58,552 nt of DNA from contig CALSPD010000024.1 in NCBI GenBank assembly GCA_943788145.1, forward strand, positions 1 to 58,552. Reading direction: 5' to 3'. The notes under the pieces are model-generated. The model saw nothing but the letters and a program-made list of their open reading frames with translations, ran no database searches and was not told the origin of the DNA. The translations under genes and the position numbers were made by a program. Positions within the stretch are counted from its first letter, which is position 1. Each line of letters starts with the position of its first letter. Origin of the DNA: an uncultured Flavobacteriales bacterium (lineage in GTDB: Bacteria; Bacteroidota; Bacteroidia; Flavobacteriales_G; Salibacteraceae). Positions 1 to 6,993 of the stretch are shown here, in pieces.

Positions 1-134
1 AAGTTCGGAGTACAAAGTTTAATAATTGTGATTTTTAGCACATAAAACGAAACGCATTGCGAGTGAATTGTAATTCAAATGCACAAGTGTTGAGGGAAAC
101 TGCACTTTTGCTACTAATAATAGGCTTTCTCAAA

Positions 135-169
135 GTGGCGCTGGTGGGATTTCTTTTATAGATCCCACC
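135..169. repeat. Degenerate third copy of the att core followed by a dyad
   Basis: Positions 135-151 match the first 17 bases of the att repeat at 304 and 5687 with one mismatch. The copy then forms an inverted repeat of its own: GGTGGGAT at 143-150 pairs with ATCCCACC at 162-169. It may be the scar of an earlier integration at the same ssrA end. Chance is not excluded, since the match is short. Confidence 0.4.
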
Positions 170-263
170 GTACTCGTGAAATGGATTCAACGCCCTTGGT
201 ATTTTCAATGCTTTAGTACATTTTCTTATTTGTTGTGCACGAGCAAGCTTAACTTTCAAAACG

Positions 264-295
264 AAAAAGCCCTAATTGCTAATGCAAATAGGGCT
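264..295 (-). terminator. Intrinsic terminator, probably the original ssrA terminator
   Basis: Arms 268-279 and 284-295 pair over 11 of 12 positions with a 4-base loop. On the minus strand the stem is followed by a T-rich run (complement of the A run at 264-268). It sits just beyond the left att site, where the terminator of an uninterrupted ssrA would lie. Confidence 0.6.
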
Positions 296-303
296 ATCAT
301 CAA

Positions 304-324
304 GTGGAGCTGGTGGGATTCGAA
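304..324. repeat. attL: left 21-bp direct repeat of the integrated element
   Basis: The 21 bases are identical, in direct orientation, to 5687-5707, which is the 3' acceptor and T-arm end of ssrA. After position 324 the two copies diverge, so this is a partial duplicate of the tmRNA end produced by site-specific integration. Confidence 0.85.
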
Positions 325-457
325 TGGCTCAATTTCGTAGTTTCCTGAATCGTTGATAAACAATCAAAATTTTCAATATACCAAATGTTTGCAAAGTGAG
401 TAGCGGGTTTCGGTAGGTTGGTTTAGATTGTATGTAATTGCATAGGGTTGTCATTTG

Positions 458-477
458 GCTGACTAAATGCTGACTAG
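458..477. repeat. Left arm repeat: two TGCTGACTA-type boxes
   Basis: Two tandem GCTGACTA boxes 12 bases apart. The 20-base block recurs with a single mismatch and in the same orientation at 5611-5630, near the other end of the element. Paired boxes inside both ends are typical of arm-type sites for tyrosine recombinases or excisionases. Here the boxes also lie in the integrase promoter region, which would allow autoregulation (inference). Confidence 0.7.
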
Positions 478-481
478 ATAT

Positions 482-489
482 TATATTTG
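482..489 (+). promoter_or_regulatory. -7 promoter box of the integrase gene
   Basis: TATATTTG fits the Bacteroidota -7 consensus TAnnTTTG. A TTG lies at 455-457, with a slightly long spacer. The box overlaps the GTG codon at 489, so that codon would not be translated and ATG 519 is the likely start. The arm repeat at 458-477 lies between the two promoter elements. Confidence 0.6.
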
Positions 490-518
490 TGCTGTTCAAA
501 TGTTCAAACGTTCAAATT

Positions 519-1850
519 ATGGCAACAATTAAATTTCTAGTTCAGAGTAAAAAAGACAACGCCCCTGTTTATTGCAGACTGTCTATTGATAAACAAACTT
601 CATTCAAAAGGAAAACAGGCATTACCGCGAATGATTCAATTTTAAAAAGGGTTTCAGCTCAAAGGGTTTCACTTGATGAATCAGAAAAACGAATCAAAAG
701 TCAGTTAGAAGGACTAAGGTTAGGTTTAATAGATCAATTGAATAGTCATTATGCCGAAGGTGGATTGGTAGATAGTTATTGGCTAGAAAACGCCATTGAT
801 AATTATTTCGGACGCGGCAAAAAAGATGAAAGTGATTTGTTGACTGACTACTCTTTGACGTTTATTAAAAACCTTGAGTTTAAGGTTTCAGAGCGAAACG
901 GAGTAGGGGTTTCAATCAGTTCGAAAAGAAAATATACTTCGATTCATAACAAACTAGTAAACTTTGAAAAGTATAGCAAACGAAGGTTTAGAATTGTCGA
1001 GGTTGACCTAAAGTTCAGAAAAGACTTTTTAAGGTATTTAACGGACGTTGACGGGATTTCTAGGAATACAGCTGGACGATATATCAAATTTGTTAAAACG
1101 TTTGTCCTAGACGCTCATAAGAACGGATTCGTGACTAGTAACCAAATGATTGAGTTTAGAGGGTTTACTGAAAAGTCAAATAAGGTGGTGTTGTCAAACG
1201 ATGAAATAGAGGCCTTGAGAAATACCTCATTTGAAGATTCAAGTTTACAGGCCGCAAAAGATTGGTTGGTTATCGGATGTTACACAGGACAAAGGGTAAG
1301 TGATTTATTGAGAATGAGTAGTTCATTGATTGAAAAGGGAGGTAGTTTCGATTATATAATAATCACTCAGCAAAAGACTGGTAAAACAGTTCGGATTCCT
1401 GTTCACCCAGTAGTTCGGGAAATTCTCAATAAGAGAGATGGTGAATTTCCAAAGGTTTTAGGTAAAACATCAGATAGCAAATCAACTTTGTTCAATAGAC
1501 AAATCAAGGAGGTTTGCAGATTAGTAGGGTTCAATAGTCTTGAGGATGGTAAAATTTATTCATCTAAGGACGGTAAAAACATCTATGGTAAATTTGAGAA
1601 ATGGCAATTAGTTTCAAGTCATATTTGTAGAAGGTCATTCGCTACAAATTTTTATTCAAATCCGAGATACCCCATAGATTTATTGATGAATATAACCGCT
1701 CATAGTACGGAGAAAATGTTTCGTGAATACATTAATGTACCGCCATTAGATTTGAGTATGCGGTTGGCTCAAATCATGGAAACTGAGGCACTTTTGAATA
1801 CAAAAGAACCTCGACTAATTGTAGTTCCACGTTCAAAAATTGCAGTCTAA
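519..1850 (+). CDS. Tyrosine-type site-specific recombinase (integrase)
   Basis: A 443-aa phage-type integrase of the Bacteroidota class; it would catalyse recombination between the ssrA att sites. The N-terminal arm-binding-like part begins with MATIKFLVQSKKDNAPVY. A core-binding helical region follows at about residues 100-200. The catalytic domain shows the first Arg in TGQRVSD, the H-x-x-R box SHICRRSF, the later His in TAHST and the nucleophile Tyr in FREYINV. Start ATG 519 is preferred over GTG 489, which lies in the -7 box. The stop overlaps the next ATG (TAATG), suggesting translational coupling. No interruption is visible, so it is probably functional. Confidence 0.9.
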   Translation: MATIKFLVQSKKDNAPVYCRLSIDKQTSFKRKTGITANDSILKRVSAQRVSLDESEKRIKSQLEGLRLGLIDQLNSHYAEGGLVDSYWLENAIDNYFGRGKKDESDLLTDYSLTFIKNLEFKVSERNGVGVSISSKRKYTSIHNKLVNFEKYSKRRFRIVEVDLKFRKDFLRYLTDVDGISRNTAGRYIKFVKTFVLDAHKNGFVTSNQMIEFRGFTEKSNKVVLSNDEIEALRNTSFEDSSLQAAKDWLVIGCYTGQRVSDLLRMSSSLIEKGGSFDYIIITQQKTGKTVRIPVHPVVREILNKRDGEFPKVLGKTSDSKSTLFNRQIKEVCRLVGFNSLEDGKIYSSKDGKNIYGKFEKWQLVSSHICRRSFATNFYSNPRYPIDLLMNITAHSTEKMFREYINVPPLDLSMRLAQIMETEALLNTKEPRLIVVPRSKIAV

Positions 1851-2008
1851 TGAAGGTTCAAAAAAAGAAATGGTATCAAGTAGCATTGATGCCTATGAAA
1901 TATTTGATTTTCATTTCATTCGGTGCATGGCCAAAGGACGGTGAAACCTTCGCCCTATTGATTGGTTTAATATTCTCTTTAGTGGTCATATTAACTTTAA
2001 TTCAATGA
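1850..2008 (+). CDS. Small membrane protein, 52 aa, coupled to the integrase
   Basis: ATG 1850 shares its A with the integrase stop (TAATG), and its TGA overlaps the next gene start at 2005 (ATGA). The product begins MKVQKKKWYQVALMPMKYL and has a basic N-terminus and two hydrophobic stretches separated by a short polar turn (AWPKDGET), so a two-pass membrane protein is likely. No family is recognised. The double overlap supports a real gene in a three-gene transcription unit. Confidence 0.65.
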   Translation: MKVQKKKWYQVALMPMKYLIFISFGAWPKDGETFALLIGLIFSLVVILTLIQ

Positions 2009-2958
2009 ACGCCAAATTACCTTTGATTAAGGATTTGCCATTAGGTTATGGGAGTTGGATTTTCTTAGACCAGAATTTAGGTCAATACCTCATGTACTTC
2101 TTTGCTGACAATAGAGCATTGTGCATTCAATCACTTAACGAGTCAGGAAAAGAAAAGGTCAAGGAATTTTTAATATTCAATTCAGGTCATGTAAACAAAA
2201 AAGAGGTGCATACTGAGCTAAAAAAACTCTTTGAAAATGTGTTACAAAACCCGAATGATTACAATGTGTTAGAGGACTTAAAAGAGGTCTATTGGAGTAG
2301 ATGTGTATCAGAAGGGAATAGCGAATATTTTACAGGCAAAAGACGCGGCATTCCCACTAAACCAATTAGGTCTTTTGAACTTCTTAAAAAATGGTTTCAA
2401 TTGGTACTGGATAAAAGGTTTCAAGATGAATTTACATTAATGATGGATTCAGGTTCAGAGAATGAAGTTCAATTTAAGACTGAGTTTATTAAATCGCAGT
2501 TAAATGAAGTTGAACAGCATTTGGATTTCATGTCTGAGTCAAAACAATCTAGAGAGGGTTCAGAGTTACTAGAGCGAAAGGAATCTAGAGTTGCCCTAAA
2601 AAGTTTTAAGGTATGGTTAGAATTAAAATTGATCGAATTAGAAAATGATCGAATCCCTTTGCCAAATGAAGTGGATTCAGATTTAGAAGATTATTCAAAA
2701 TGGTCTTTACCTAAAAAACTGATTCTACTCAATGAATTGGGTTTACTTAAAAAGATTCGGTCAGATTCTCAACTTGGTATTTCTGACAATGAATTAGCTA
2801 GAATTATTTCAAAGTTGATAGGTGGGAACGCGGACACCATTGCAAGTGGTATTTCTGCGATAAAGCAAGGGCGTAGACAAGACCCTTATATAAGGGAAAA
2901 GAATGTTAGTGCCGTCAAGGATTACCTAATCGAAAGAGGTCTGAAACTATCTAAATAG
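2005..2958 (+). CDS. Unknown element-encoded protein, 317 aa
   Basis: Third gene of the integrase unit, overlapping the 52-aa gene by four bases. It is soluble, charged and mostly helical, with no signal peptide or membrane segment. Residues about 150-220 are rich in Glu and Lys and could form a coiled coil. The C-terminal fifty residues (ARIISKLIGGNADTIASGIS and onward) look like a compact helical module of a type seen in proteins beside Bacteroidota integrases. I do not recognise the family. Its position suggests an accessory role in integration, excision or regulation, which is inference only. Confidence 0.7.
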   Translation: MNAKLPLIKDLPLGYGSWIFLDQNLGQYLMYFFADNRALCIQSLNESGKEKVKEFLIFNSGHVNKKEVHTELKKLFENVLQNPNDYNVLEDLKEVYWSRCVSEGNSEYFTGKRRGIPTKPIRSFELLKKWFQLVLDKRFQDEFTLMMDSGSENEVQFKTEFIKSQLNEVEQHLDFMSESKQSREGSELLERKESRVALKSFKVWLELKLIELENDRIPLPNEVDSDLEDYSKWSLPKKLILLNELGLLKKIRSDSQLGISDNELARIISKLIGGNADTIASGISAIKQGRRQDPYIREKNVSAVKDYLIERGLKLSK

Positions 2959-2972
2959 GCCTTATTCAACAC

Positions 2973-3000
2973 TTTTCGGGAAAAAATTGAATCCCGAAAA
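2973..3000. terminator. Hairpin after the integrase unit
   Basis: Inverted repeat: the 2973-2981 arm pairs with 2992-3000 across a 10-base loop (TTCGGGA core against TCCCGAA). It lies 15 bases past the stop of the 317-aa gene and before the HTH gene. There is no T-tract on the plus side, so it may be a weak terminator, an RNA-stabilising hairpin or an operator. Confidence 0.4.
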
Positions 3001-3036
3001 AATCCCTTGTAGCTCTTTGTTGTTAAATAGAAATAA

Positions 3037-3315
3037 ATGACAACAGTACAATTAGTAGGTCTTAGCCTAGACGAATTGCAAAACGCAATCTCGATCAACC
3101 TAAGAAACGAGTTGAGCCAAATCACGGCCAACTTTCAACCCAAAGAGGCAAATGAATATTTGACGCGAAACGAAGTTGCTGAACTTCTAAAGGTTGATTT
3201 GTCCACAGTTCACAATTGGACGAAACGAGGCAAACTCAAAAGTTTTGGAATAGGTAGCCGCGTTTACTACAAACGTTCAGAAGTAGAACAGGCATTGCAG
3301 CCCTTAAACGTTTGA
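3037..3315 (+). CDS. Helix-turn-helix DNA-binding protein, excisionase-like
   Basis: A 92-aa protein whose C-terminal half is a MerR/excisionase-type winged helix: EYLTRNEVAELLKVDLSTVH, then WTKRGKLKSFGIGSRVYYKR, ending in an SEVEQAL helix. Such proteins typically bind arm sites, bend DNA and promote excision, or regulate the element's genes. The N-terminal ~40 residues form a predicted amphipathic helix that may dimerise. It is followed after 4 bases by another small ORF. The paired repeats at 458 and 5611 are candidate binding sites (inference). Confidence 0.8.
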   Translation: MTTVQLVGLSLDELQNAISINLRNELSQITANFQPKEANEYLTRNEVAELLKVDLSTVHNWTKRGKLKSFGIGSRVYYKRSEVEQALQPLNV

Positions 3316-3319
3316 AAAT

Positions 3320-3541
3320 ATGGGCAACGCAGATTATTCAAGACATATTTACCGGTTAAGTAAAGGTCTAAAGTCATATTCAATATTCGACTTACAAGAG
3401 GTTCAAAAAGGGAGTCAACTTCTGACTGATTCAATCAGAATTGAAAAGTATAGAGGCTATTCGAATGCAAGTGATATCTCGGACTATCTAAGGCTCAGGA
3501 TTGTAACAATTGGGCGAAATGTGAAAAGGTTACAGGGTTAA
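3320..3541 (+). CDS. Unknown small protein, 73 aa
   Basis: Starts 4 bases after the HTH gene and is probably co-transcribed with it. The product is basic (about 15 Lys/Arg), soluble and without a recognisable motif. It may be a regulator or accessory factor of the element. Confidence comes mainly from the tight operon spacing. Confidence 0.5.
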   Translation: MGNADYSRHIYRLSKGLKSYSIFDLQEVQKGSQLLTDSIRIEKYRGYSNASDISDYLRLRIVTIGRNVKRLQG

Positions 3542-3856
3542 GGGCAACTAAGAAAAAGGGGGTGTTTCATGGTAATAGAAACAACGGAGTAAAGAGTTTG
3601 ATTCTGTTCCAGTATTCAGAAGATAAACAAACGCTCGTTTTAGACGTTTTCAGGGCGTTTTATCCTTATCATATTGGAATCCTTGAGGTATTAATAAGGA
3701 ATCACGCATTCGCGCTCTAAATGCCTAGTTCAATAATCGTCCTTGAACTTATATGAACAAAACAAAGGGAGGTTGTTCATGCCTCCCTTTAACGTTCAAA
3801 TGTTGCAATACGGGCAACGCATTACAATCCTACAAAGTAAGGAAAAATAGGGGTTC
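3542..3856. other. Non-coding stretch between the HTH operon and rep, with a perfect hairpin
   Basis: About 315 bases without a supportable gene. The clear structure is an inverted repeat, AAAGGGAGG (3764-3772) and CCTCCCTTT (3782-3790), with a 9-base loop. It could be a terminator for the HTH unit (no T-tract), or a single-strand-origin-like or operator structure ahead of rep. The element's rep gene begins 66 bases later. Confidence 0.5.
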
Positions 3857-5097
3857 ATGGTGGACTATCTAAAGTTTTCATGTGTTAGGTGTAGATGTTC
3901 GATCATTTGACGAAACTGGACTTCTTGACTGGTCTAATAGTGTAAAGACTAAGACGGGTGAAATGGGTAATTATTCAATTGCCAAAAAGGATGGAATGAA
4001 GTTCAAAAAAATTGAGCCGACTAAAAAGAATCCACTTGGAATTTTGACGGTCGAAGGCAGCATTCATAAATATTGGAATCAAGGCATTCATAATGCAAAT
4101 GATTTCTCAAGTGCGGGACTTTCAAAAACACAATTCAAGAGTTTCTTGAATCGTTTAATATCAGCCCTGAACATTGCTATTTAAGGTCATTAGAGATCGG
4201 AGTCAATATTCAACATGAACACAATACAAAAACAGATTTTGGACAACTGTCTTTTTAATAGAACAACTGAGTTTCATTCAGGTTTTGTAAATGATGAGGG
4301 TAAATATTTACAGGCTCAATTCAACAGACATATTATCAAGGTTTACGACAAACGAAAGGATGCAGCTCGCAAAGGGGGTTTATCTCGAAAAAGAGGTTTT
4401 GAGGTTTGAGAAAAAGTGGGTAAAAATGTTCGAGTTAAAAGTCAAGGGAATAGAGACAATTCAGGACTTAATTAAGTTTGATTTCAGCCTGTTTGCCGAC
4501 ATTTAAAAGACTCATGGAGCGAAACCCTGTTTTCAGATTATGAGGTTTTAAATGGCACGAATATACCTAATACCATATTCATCGAAAAACTATTGGCGAA
4601 ACCTAAGAACCGAAAATTTCAAATATCACAGGAAAAACCTCGAAACACTAATAGACAAAAGTTCTGTTTCGGTAAAGAGGGAATTGTCAAAAAACATATT
4701 CGACAAGGCAATTGAACTTTCCGCGAATCCTACCCAAATTAACCCTTATAGTTTAATGTTAAACGAGGTAGTTTCAGATCTCAACCAAAGAAGGTTTTGC
4801 GAGGTTACAGGATTAGACATTTCTATGCAAAAGGAATCCAGTAAGATGCTGTCAATTTCAGGCCTTAGATACTATCAAAAAAATGAGTCTAGCACGTTTA
4901 GAAAATTGGTTGATAGATTTTTAACCGATAGATGGGGAAAGGATAAACTCACAATTCAAATTCAGGAGATTGCACACAATATTCGAAATGCTAAAAACAA
5001 TCGAATCATTAGCACAAAAAGAAAGTATCCAGTTCAGCAATTGAACCTTATTAATAGGTTGAACTTGATTGAGACATACGCAAACCCTATTCGTTAG
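3857..5097 (+). pseudogene. Replication-initiation protein gene, degenerate
   Basis: Reading across frames gives the ordered blocks of a Bacteroidota gene II/X-like rolling-circle initiator. In order they are MVDYLKFS at 3857; EGSIHKYWNQGIHNANDF near 4050; LEIGVNIQ near 4190; RHIIKVYDK near 4330, whose Tyr is a candidate nicking residue; LRFEKKWVKM near 4400; a WRNLRTENFKYHRKNLETLI block near 4590; and a VTGLDISMQK block near 4810 with a C-terminal SGLRYYQKNE. At least five frame changes (near 3880, 4150, 4210-4260, 4370 and 4500) and stops separate them. Single pieces therefore look like independent ORFs, including the 181-codon one starting 4552. The gene is dead unless the sequence is badly wrong. 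Confidence 0.75.
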
Positions 5098-5310
5098 ATC
5101 AGAGTCATAGTGTACGTCTTAGAGATAAGTAAACAAATACGCGCGCGCGCGCGAGAGAATCAGATATTAGTTGATTGAATAAATCCTTCAAATCACAAAT
5201 GAGAATTGTTCGTTTTACTGAATTACGAACATTGTATGTAAAGAGTATTGTACCCAATACGCGCGCGTGACCGGTGACATTGGTTTAACTAGTATTCGGA
5301 TATTTGAATT
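5098..5310. other. Non-coding region with two CG tracts and dyads, candidate replication origin
   Basis: A perfect (CG)7 run lies at 5140-5153 and a (CG)4 run at 5260-5267, each preceded by AATA. A GTATTG/CAATAC inverted repeat (5245-5250, 5255-5260) abuts the second run. In an AT-rich genome this is exceptional and would favour Z-DNA or melting. Lying directly after rep, it is a candidate origin or nick region (inference). Confidence 0.4.
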
Positions 5311-5529
5311 ATGATTAAACCAAGTCTTGAGGATGTTGTTTCAAAAGGTGAGTTTGTTGCACATCGCACCTATTACGGGCAAAAGGTTCTACTGTATAGA
5401 CTGGAGGTGTATTTAGTTGAAACTCATTATTCACAGGAAACGAATAAGATTCAATCAATGAATTTTATTGAATGGCATTCAGCCGCAAAGGTTTACAAGT
5501 CCAAAACTTTATTGTTAAGTTTAAATTGA
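5311..5529 (+). CDS. Unknown small protein, 72 aa
   Basis: ATG start, soluble, mixed composition, no recognised domain. It lies between the CG-tract region and the right end of the element, transcribed in the same direction as int and rep. Only the intact frame and the element context support it. Confidence 0.45.
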   Translation: MIKPSLEDVVSKGEFVAHRTYYGQKVLLYRLEVYLVETHYSQETNKIQSMNFIEWHSAAKVYKSKTLLLSLN

Positions 5530-5610
5530 TTCAGGATTTAAACAGCTCTATTTTTTCTGCACAAAACCGAACAGCATAAAAAGGGATTTCCAACCCCTAA
5601 AACCGCACTT

Positions 5611-5630
5611 GCTGACTAATTGCTGACTAG
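5611..5630. repeat. Right arm repeat, partner of 458-477
   Basis: Differs from the left block by one base and has the same orientation. It lies 57 bases inside attR, just before the terminator hairpin. Two GCTGACTA boxes 12 bases apart are candidate recombinase or excisionase sites. Confidence 0.7.
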
Positions 5631-5640
5631 GGTAGTAATT

Positions 5641-5683
5641 AAAAAACCCTAACTAGCTAATAAATAACTAATTAGGGTTTAAT
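5641..5683 (-). terminator. Intrinsic terminator of ssrA, supplied by the element
   Basis: Arms 5644-5656 and 5668-5680 pair over 12 of 13 positions with an 11-base loop. On the minus strand the stem is followed by a run of T (complement of the A run at 5641-5646). It lies immediately past the tmRNA 3' end and differs in sequence from the presumed original terminator at 264-295. Confidence 0.8.
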
Positions 5684-5686
5684 GTT

Positions 5687-5707
5687 GTGGAGCTGGTGGG
5701 ATTCGAA
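5687..5707. repeat. attR: right 21-bp direct repeat inside the ssrA 3' end
   Basis: Identical to 304-324. It covers the 3' acceptor strand, discriminator and part of the T arm of tmRNA, the usual attB location for ssrA-targeting integrases. Integration here rebuilds a complete tmRNA. Confidence 0.85.
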
Positions 5708-6081
5708 CCCACGTCCAAACAAGGAATTGACATGCTTTCTACGAGCTTATCACTTTGATTGGTTTTCGATCCTAAACAGGCCAAAGGCAGCCAATTCAGA
5801 ACTTAGCTTCTTAATTTTTAGATACTCACCGAAGCGCAGAGTATCCTATTCTGTCATTAACCACGCCTCCATTGATGTGGGGGTCAGACAAACCCACACC
5901 GGAAACGTCTTGTCCACGTACCTAGTACGGGATTAAGCCTAATATCCTATCGGATGATTAAGCAGCAAGAGCGTAAGATGTTTCGCCAGTTATAAATTTG
6001 AACATCGGATTTGCGAGGTGCTATTCAACCCTCGGCTTGCTTACATATCCATCCATCTTGCTGTCAAAACCAGTCAGCCCC
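5688..6081 (-). ncRNA. ssrA: tmRNA (ssrA)
   Basis: Transfer-messenger RNA for ribosome rescue, about 394 nt. The 5' end GGGGCTG (complement of 6075-6081) pairs with CAGCTCC near the 3' end (5689-5695), forming the tRNA-like acceptor stem, and the T-loop reads GGTTCGAATCC. The 3' CCA is not encoded (CACAAC follows). The tag frame runs from GCA (6014-6012) to TAA (5960-5958) and encodes ANPMFKFITGETSYALAA, ending in the proteolysis signal YALAA. The resume codon is inferred from similarity to other tmRNAs. A possible -7 box on the minus strand is TACCTTTA (6102-6095). Long ORFs inside this region are not genes. Confidence 0.95.
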
Positions 6082-6186
6082 AAAGAACAAGGTGTAAAGG
6101 TAACATTAGCCTGTCATGGAATCGCGAAAAAACAAAATCAAAAGGTTTTATTTTGTTGGCATTACTGTCAGCGAAATAGACCTTTA

Positions 6187-6194
6187 CTTTGCAC
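6187..6194 (+). promoter_or_regulatory. Possible -7 box for the 6202 gene
   Basis: TACTTTGC resembles the TAnnTTTG consensus with one base missing. It ends 7 bases before the start codon. The same string occurs near 10990. Weak evidence. Confidence 0.35.
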
Positions 6195-6201
6195 TATATA
6201 A

Positions 6202-6993
6202 ATGAAAAACTTCCTTACCATCTTAATCCTGTTCGTTTCATTGGGCTCAATGGGTCAAGGATATTATTGGCAATCGGGATCCAAGCAAAAGAAAATTCAA
6301 AACTTAACACTTGACGCTGGGCTAGGATTGAGAATGTACTTTGGTGATATTCAGCAGAAAGGATCTGTAATGAACCCGGTGAAGATTGGGTATGGGCTTG
6401 GAGTTCGTTATCAAATGCGTCCGAATATGGGACTTGCATTACAGCTTGAAGGGAGAGGGTATAAAGGCAAAGCCGAACATGCAGGCTACGTTGATGCGGT
6501 GGATGAAATGAATGGAAAGCTTTGGGGTGGTCACCTTATGTTTCAATACAGCTGGCTGCGCTGGGAGGATTTTACCAGAAAGCAATTCACAGACAGAGAT
6601 CCAGTTACGAAAACAAATATGTTTTTAGGTGTTGGTTTTGGAGGAGCATTATTCGCTTCCTCTTATAATTCTAGAACCTACAGTACAGTTACAGTTGTTG
6701 ACTCAACTGGAAAGAAGATAATTACGAATTTTCCAGTTGATGCCTCGAATGCAGCAGCGGGATTTGCCATGTACGTTCCTGTGGTTTTGGGAGGTCGCTA
6801 TCGAATAAAGCCTAATGTTTTTGTTGGGCTAGAATTGCAGCGACATTTTTATCTAACAAAGAATGTTGATGCATTAGCCTCTAAAAAGTTTGACGGAATG
6901 GGTACAATGACCGTGCGATTGGGCTACACATTCGGGCAGAATAAAAGAACAGGCGACACAAAAAAAGTATCAAAGAAGGGGAAGCTAAAGTGA
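6202..6993 (+). CDS. Outer-membrane beta-barrel protein, 263 aa
   Basis: The first 19 residues form a Sec signal peptide with cleavage near SMGQG. The rest alternates hydrophobic and polar residues with frequent aromatic/glycine turns (LTLDAGLGLRMYFGDIQQKG, VKIGYGLGVRYQM, GTMTVRLGYTF). This fits a porin- or OmpW-like small barrel of the kind common in Bacteroidota. The C-terminus is a basic tail (KKVSKKGKLK), unusual for a barrel end. It overlaps the next gene by four bases (GTGA), so the two are probably co-transcribed. Substrate unknown. Confidence 0.7.
   Translation: MKNFLTILILFVSLGSMGQGYYWQSGSKQKKIQNLTLDAGLGLRMYFGDIQQKGSVMNPVKIGYGLGVRYQMRPNMGLALQLEGRGYKGKAEHAGYVDAVDEMNGKLWGGHLMFQYSWLRWEDFTRKQFTDRDPVTKTNMFLGVGFGGALFASSYNSRTYSTVTVVDSTGKKIITNFPVDASNAAAGFAMYVPVVLGGRYRIKPNVFVGLELQRHFYLTKNVDALASKKFDGMGTMTVRLGYTFGQNKRTGDTKKVSKKGKLK

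Larger units (their letters stand above)
1..303. other. Left flank: ancestral downstream side of ssrA, no convincing gene
   Basis: No supportable gene is seen. A 74-codon minus-strand frame (259 to 35) has no recognisable domain and lacks a promoter-like box. The segment holds a terminator-like hairpin (264-295) and a degenerate copy of the integration site (135-151). Because ssrA is transcribed leftward and the element inserted at its 3' end, this is inferred to be the chromosome that originally lay just downstream of ssrA. Confidence 0.5.
304..5707. mobile_element. Integrative element inserted at the 3' end of ssrA
   Basis: A 5.4 kb segment is bounded by a 21-bp direct repeat whose right copy is the end of tmRNA. 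Its first gene is a tyrosine recombinase next to attL, followed by small coupled ORFs, an excisionase-like HTH protein and a broken replication-initiation gene. Near-identical 20-bp repeats lie inside both ends (458-477, 5611-5630). The right end restores ssrA and supplies a terminator. There are no capsid, Zot-like or relaxase genes, so it looks like an integrated small replicon or satellite rather than a complete phage or conjugative element. The broken rep suggests it can no longer replicate by itself; the integrase appears intact. Confidence 0.85.

Noticed and set aside
35..259. Minus-strand 74-codon frame at the left edge
   Set aside because: No domain, basic low-information sequence, no promoter, and it overlaps the att-like dyad.
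304..5707. Filamentous-phage (inovirus) prophage
   Set aside because: Rep resembles that class, but no Zot-like ATPase, coat protein or other structural gene is present.
5682..6201. Plus-strand frames of 84 and 67 codons across the tmRNA
   Set aside because: They are translations of the complement of ssrA; the RNA structure and tag explain the region.
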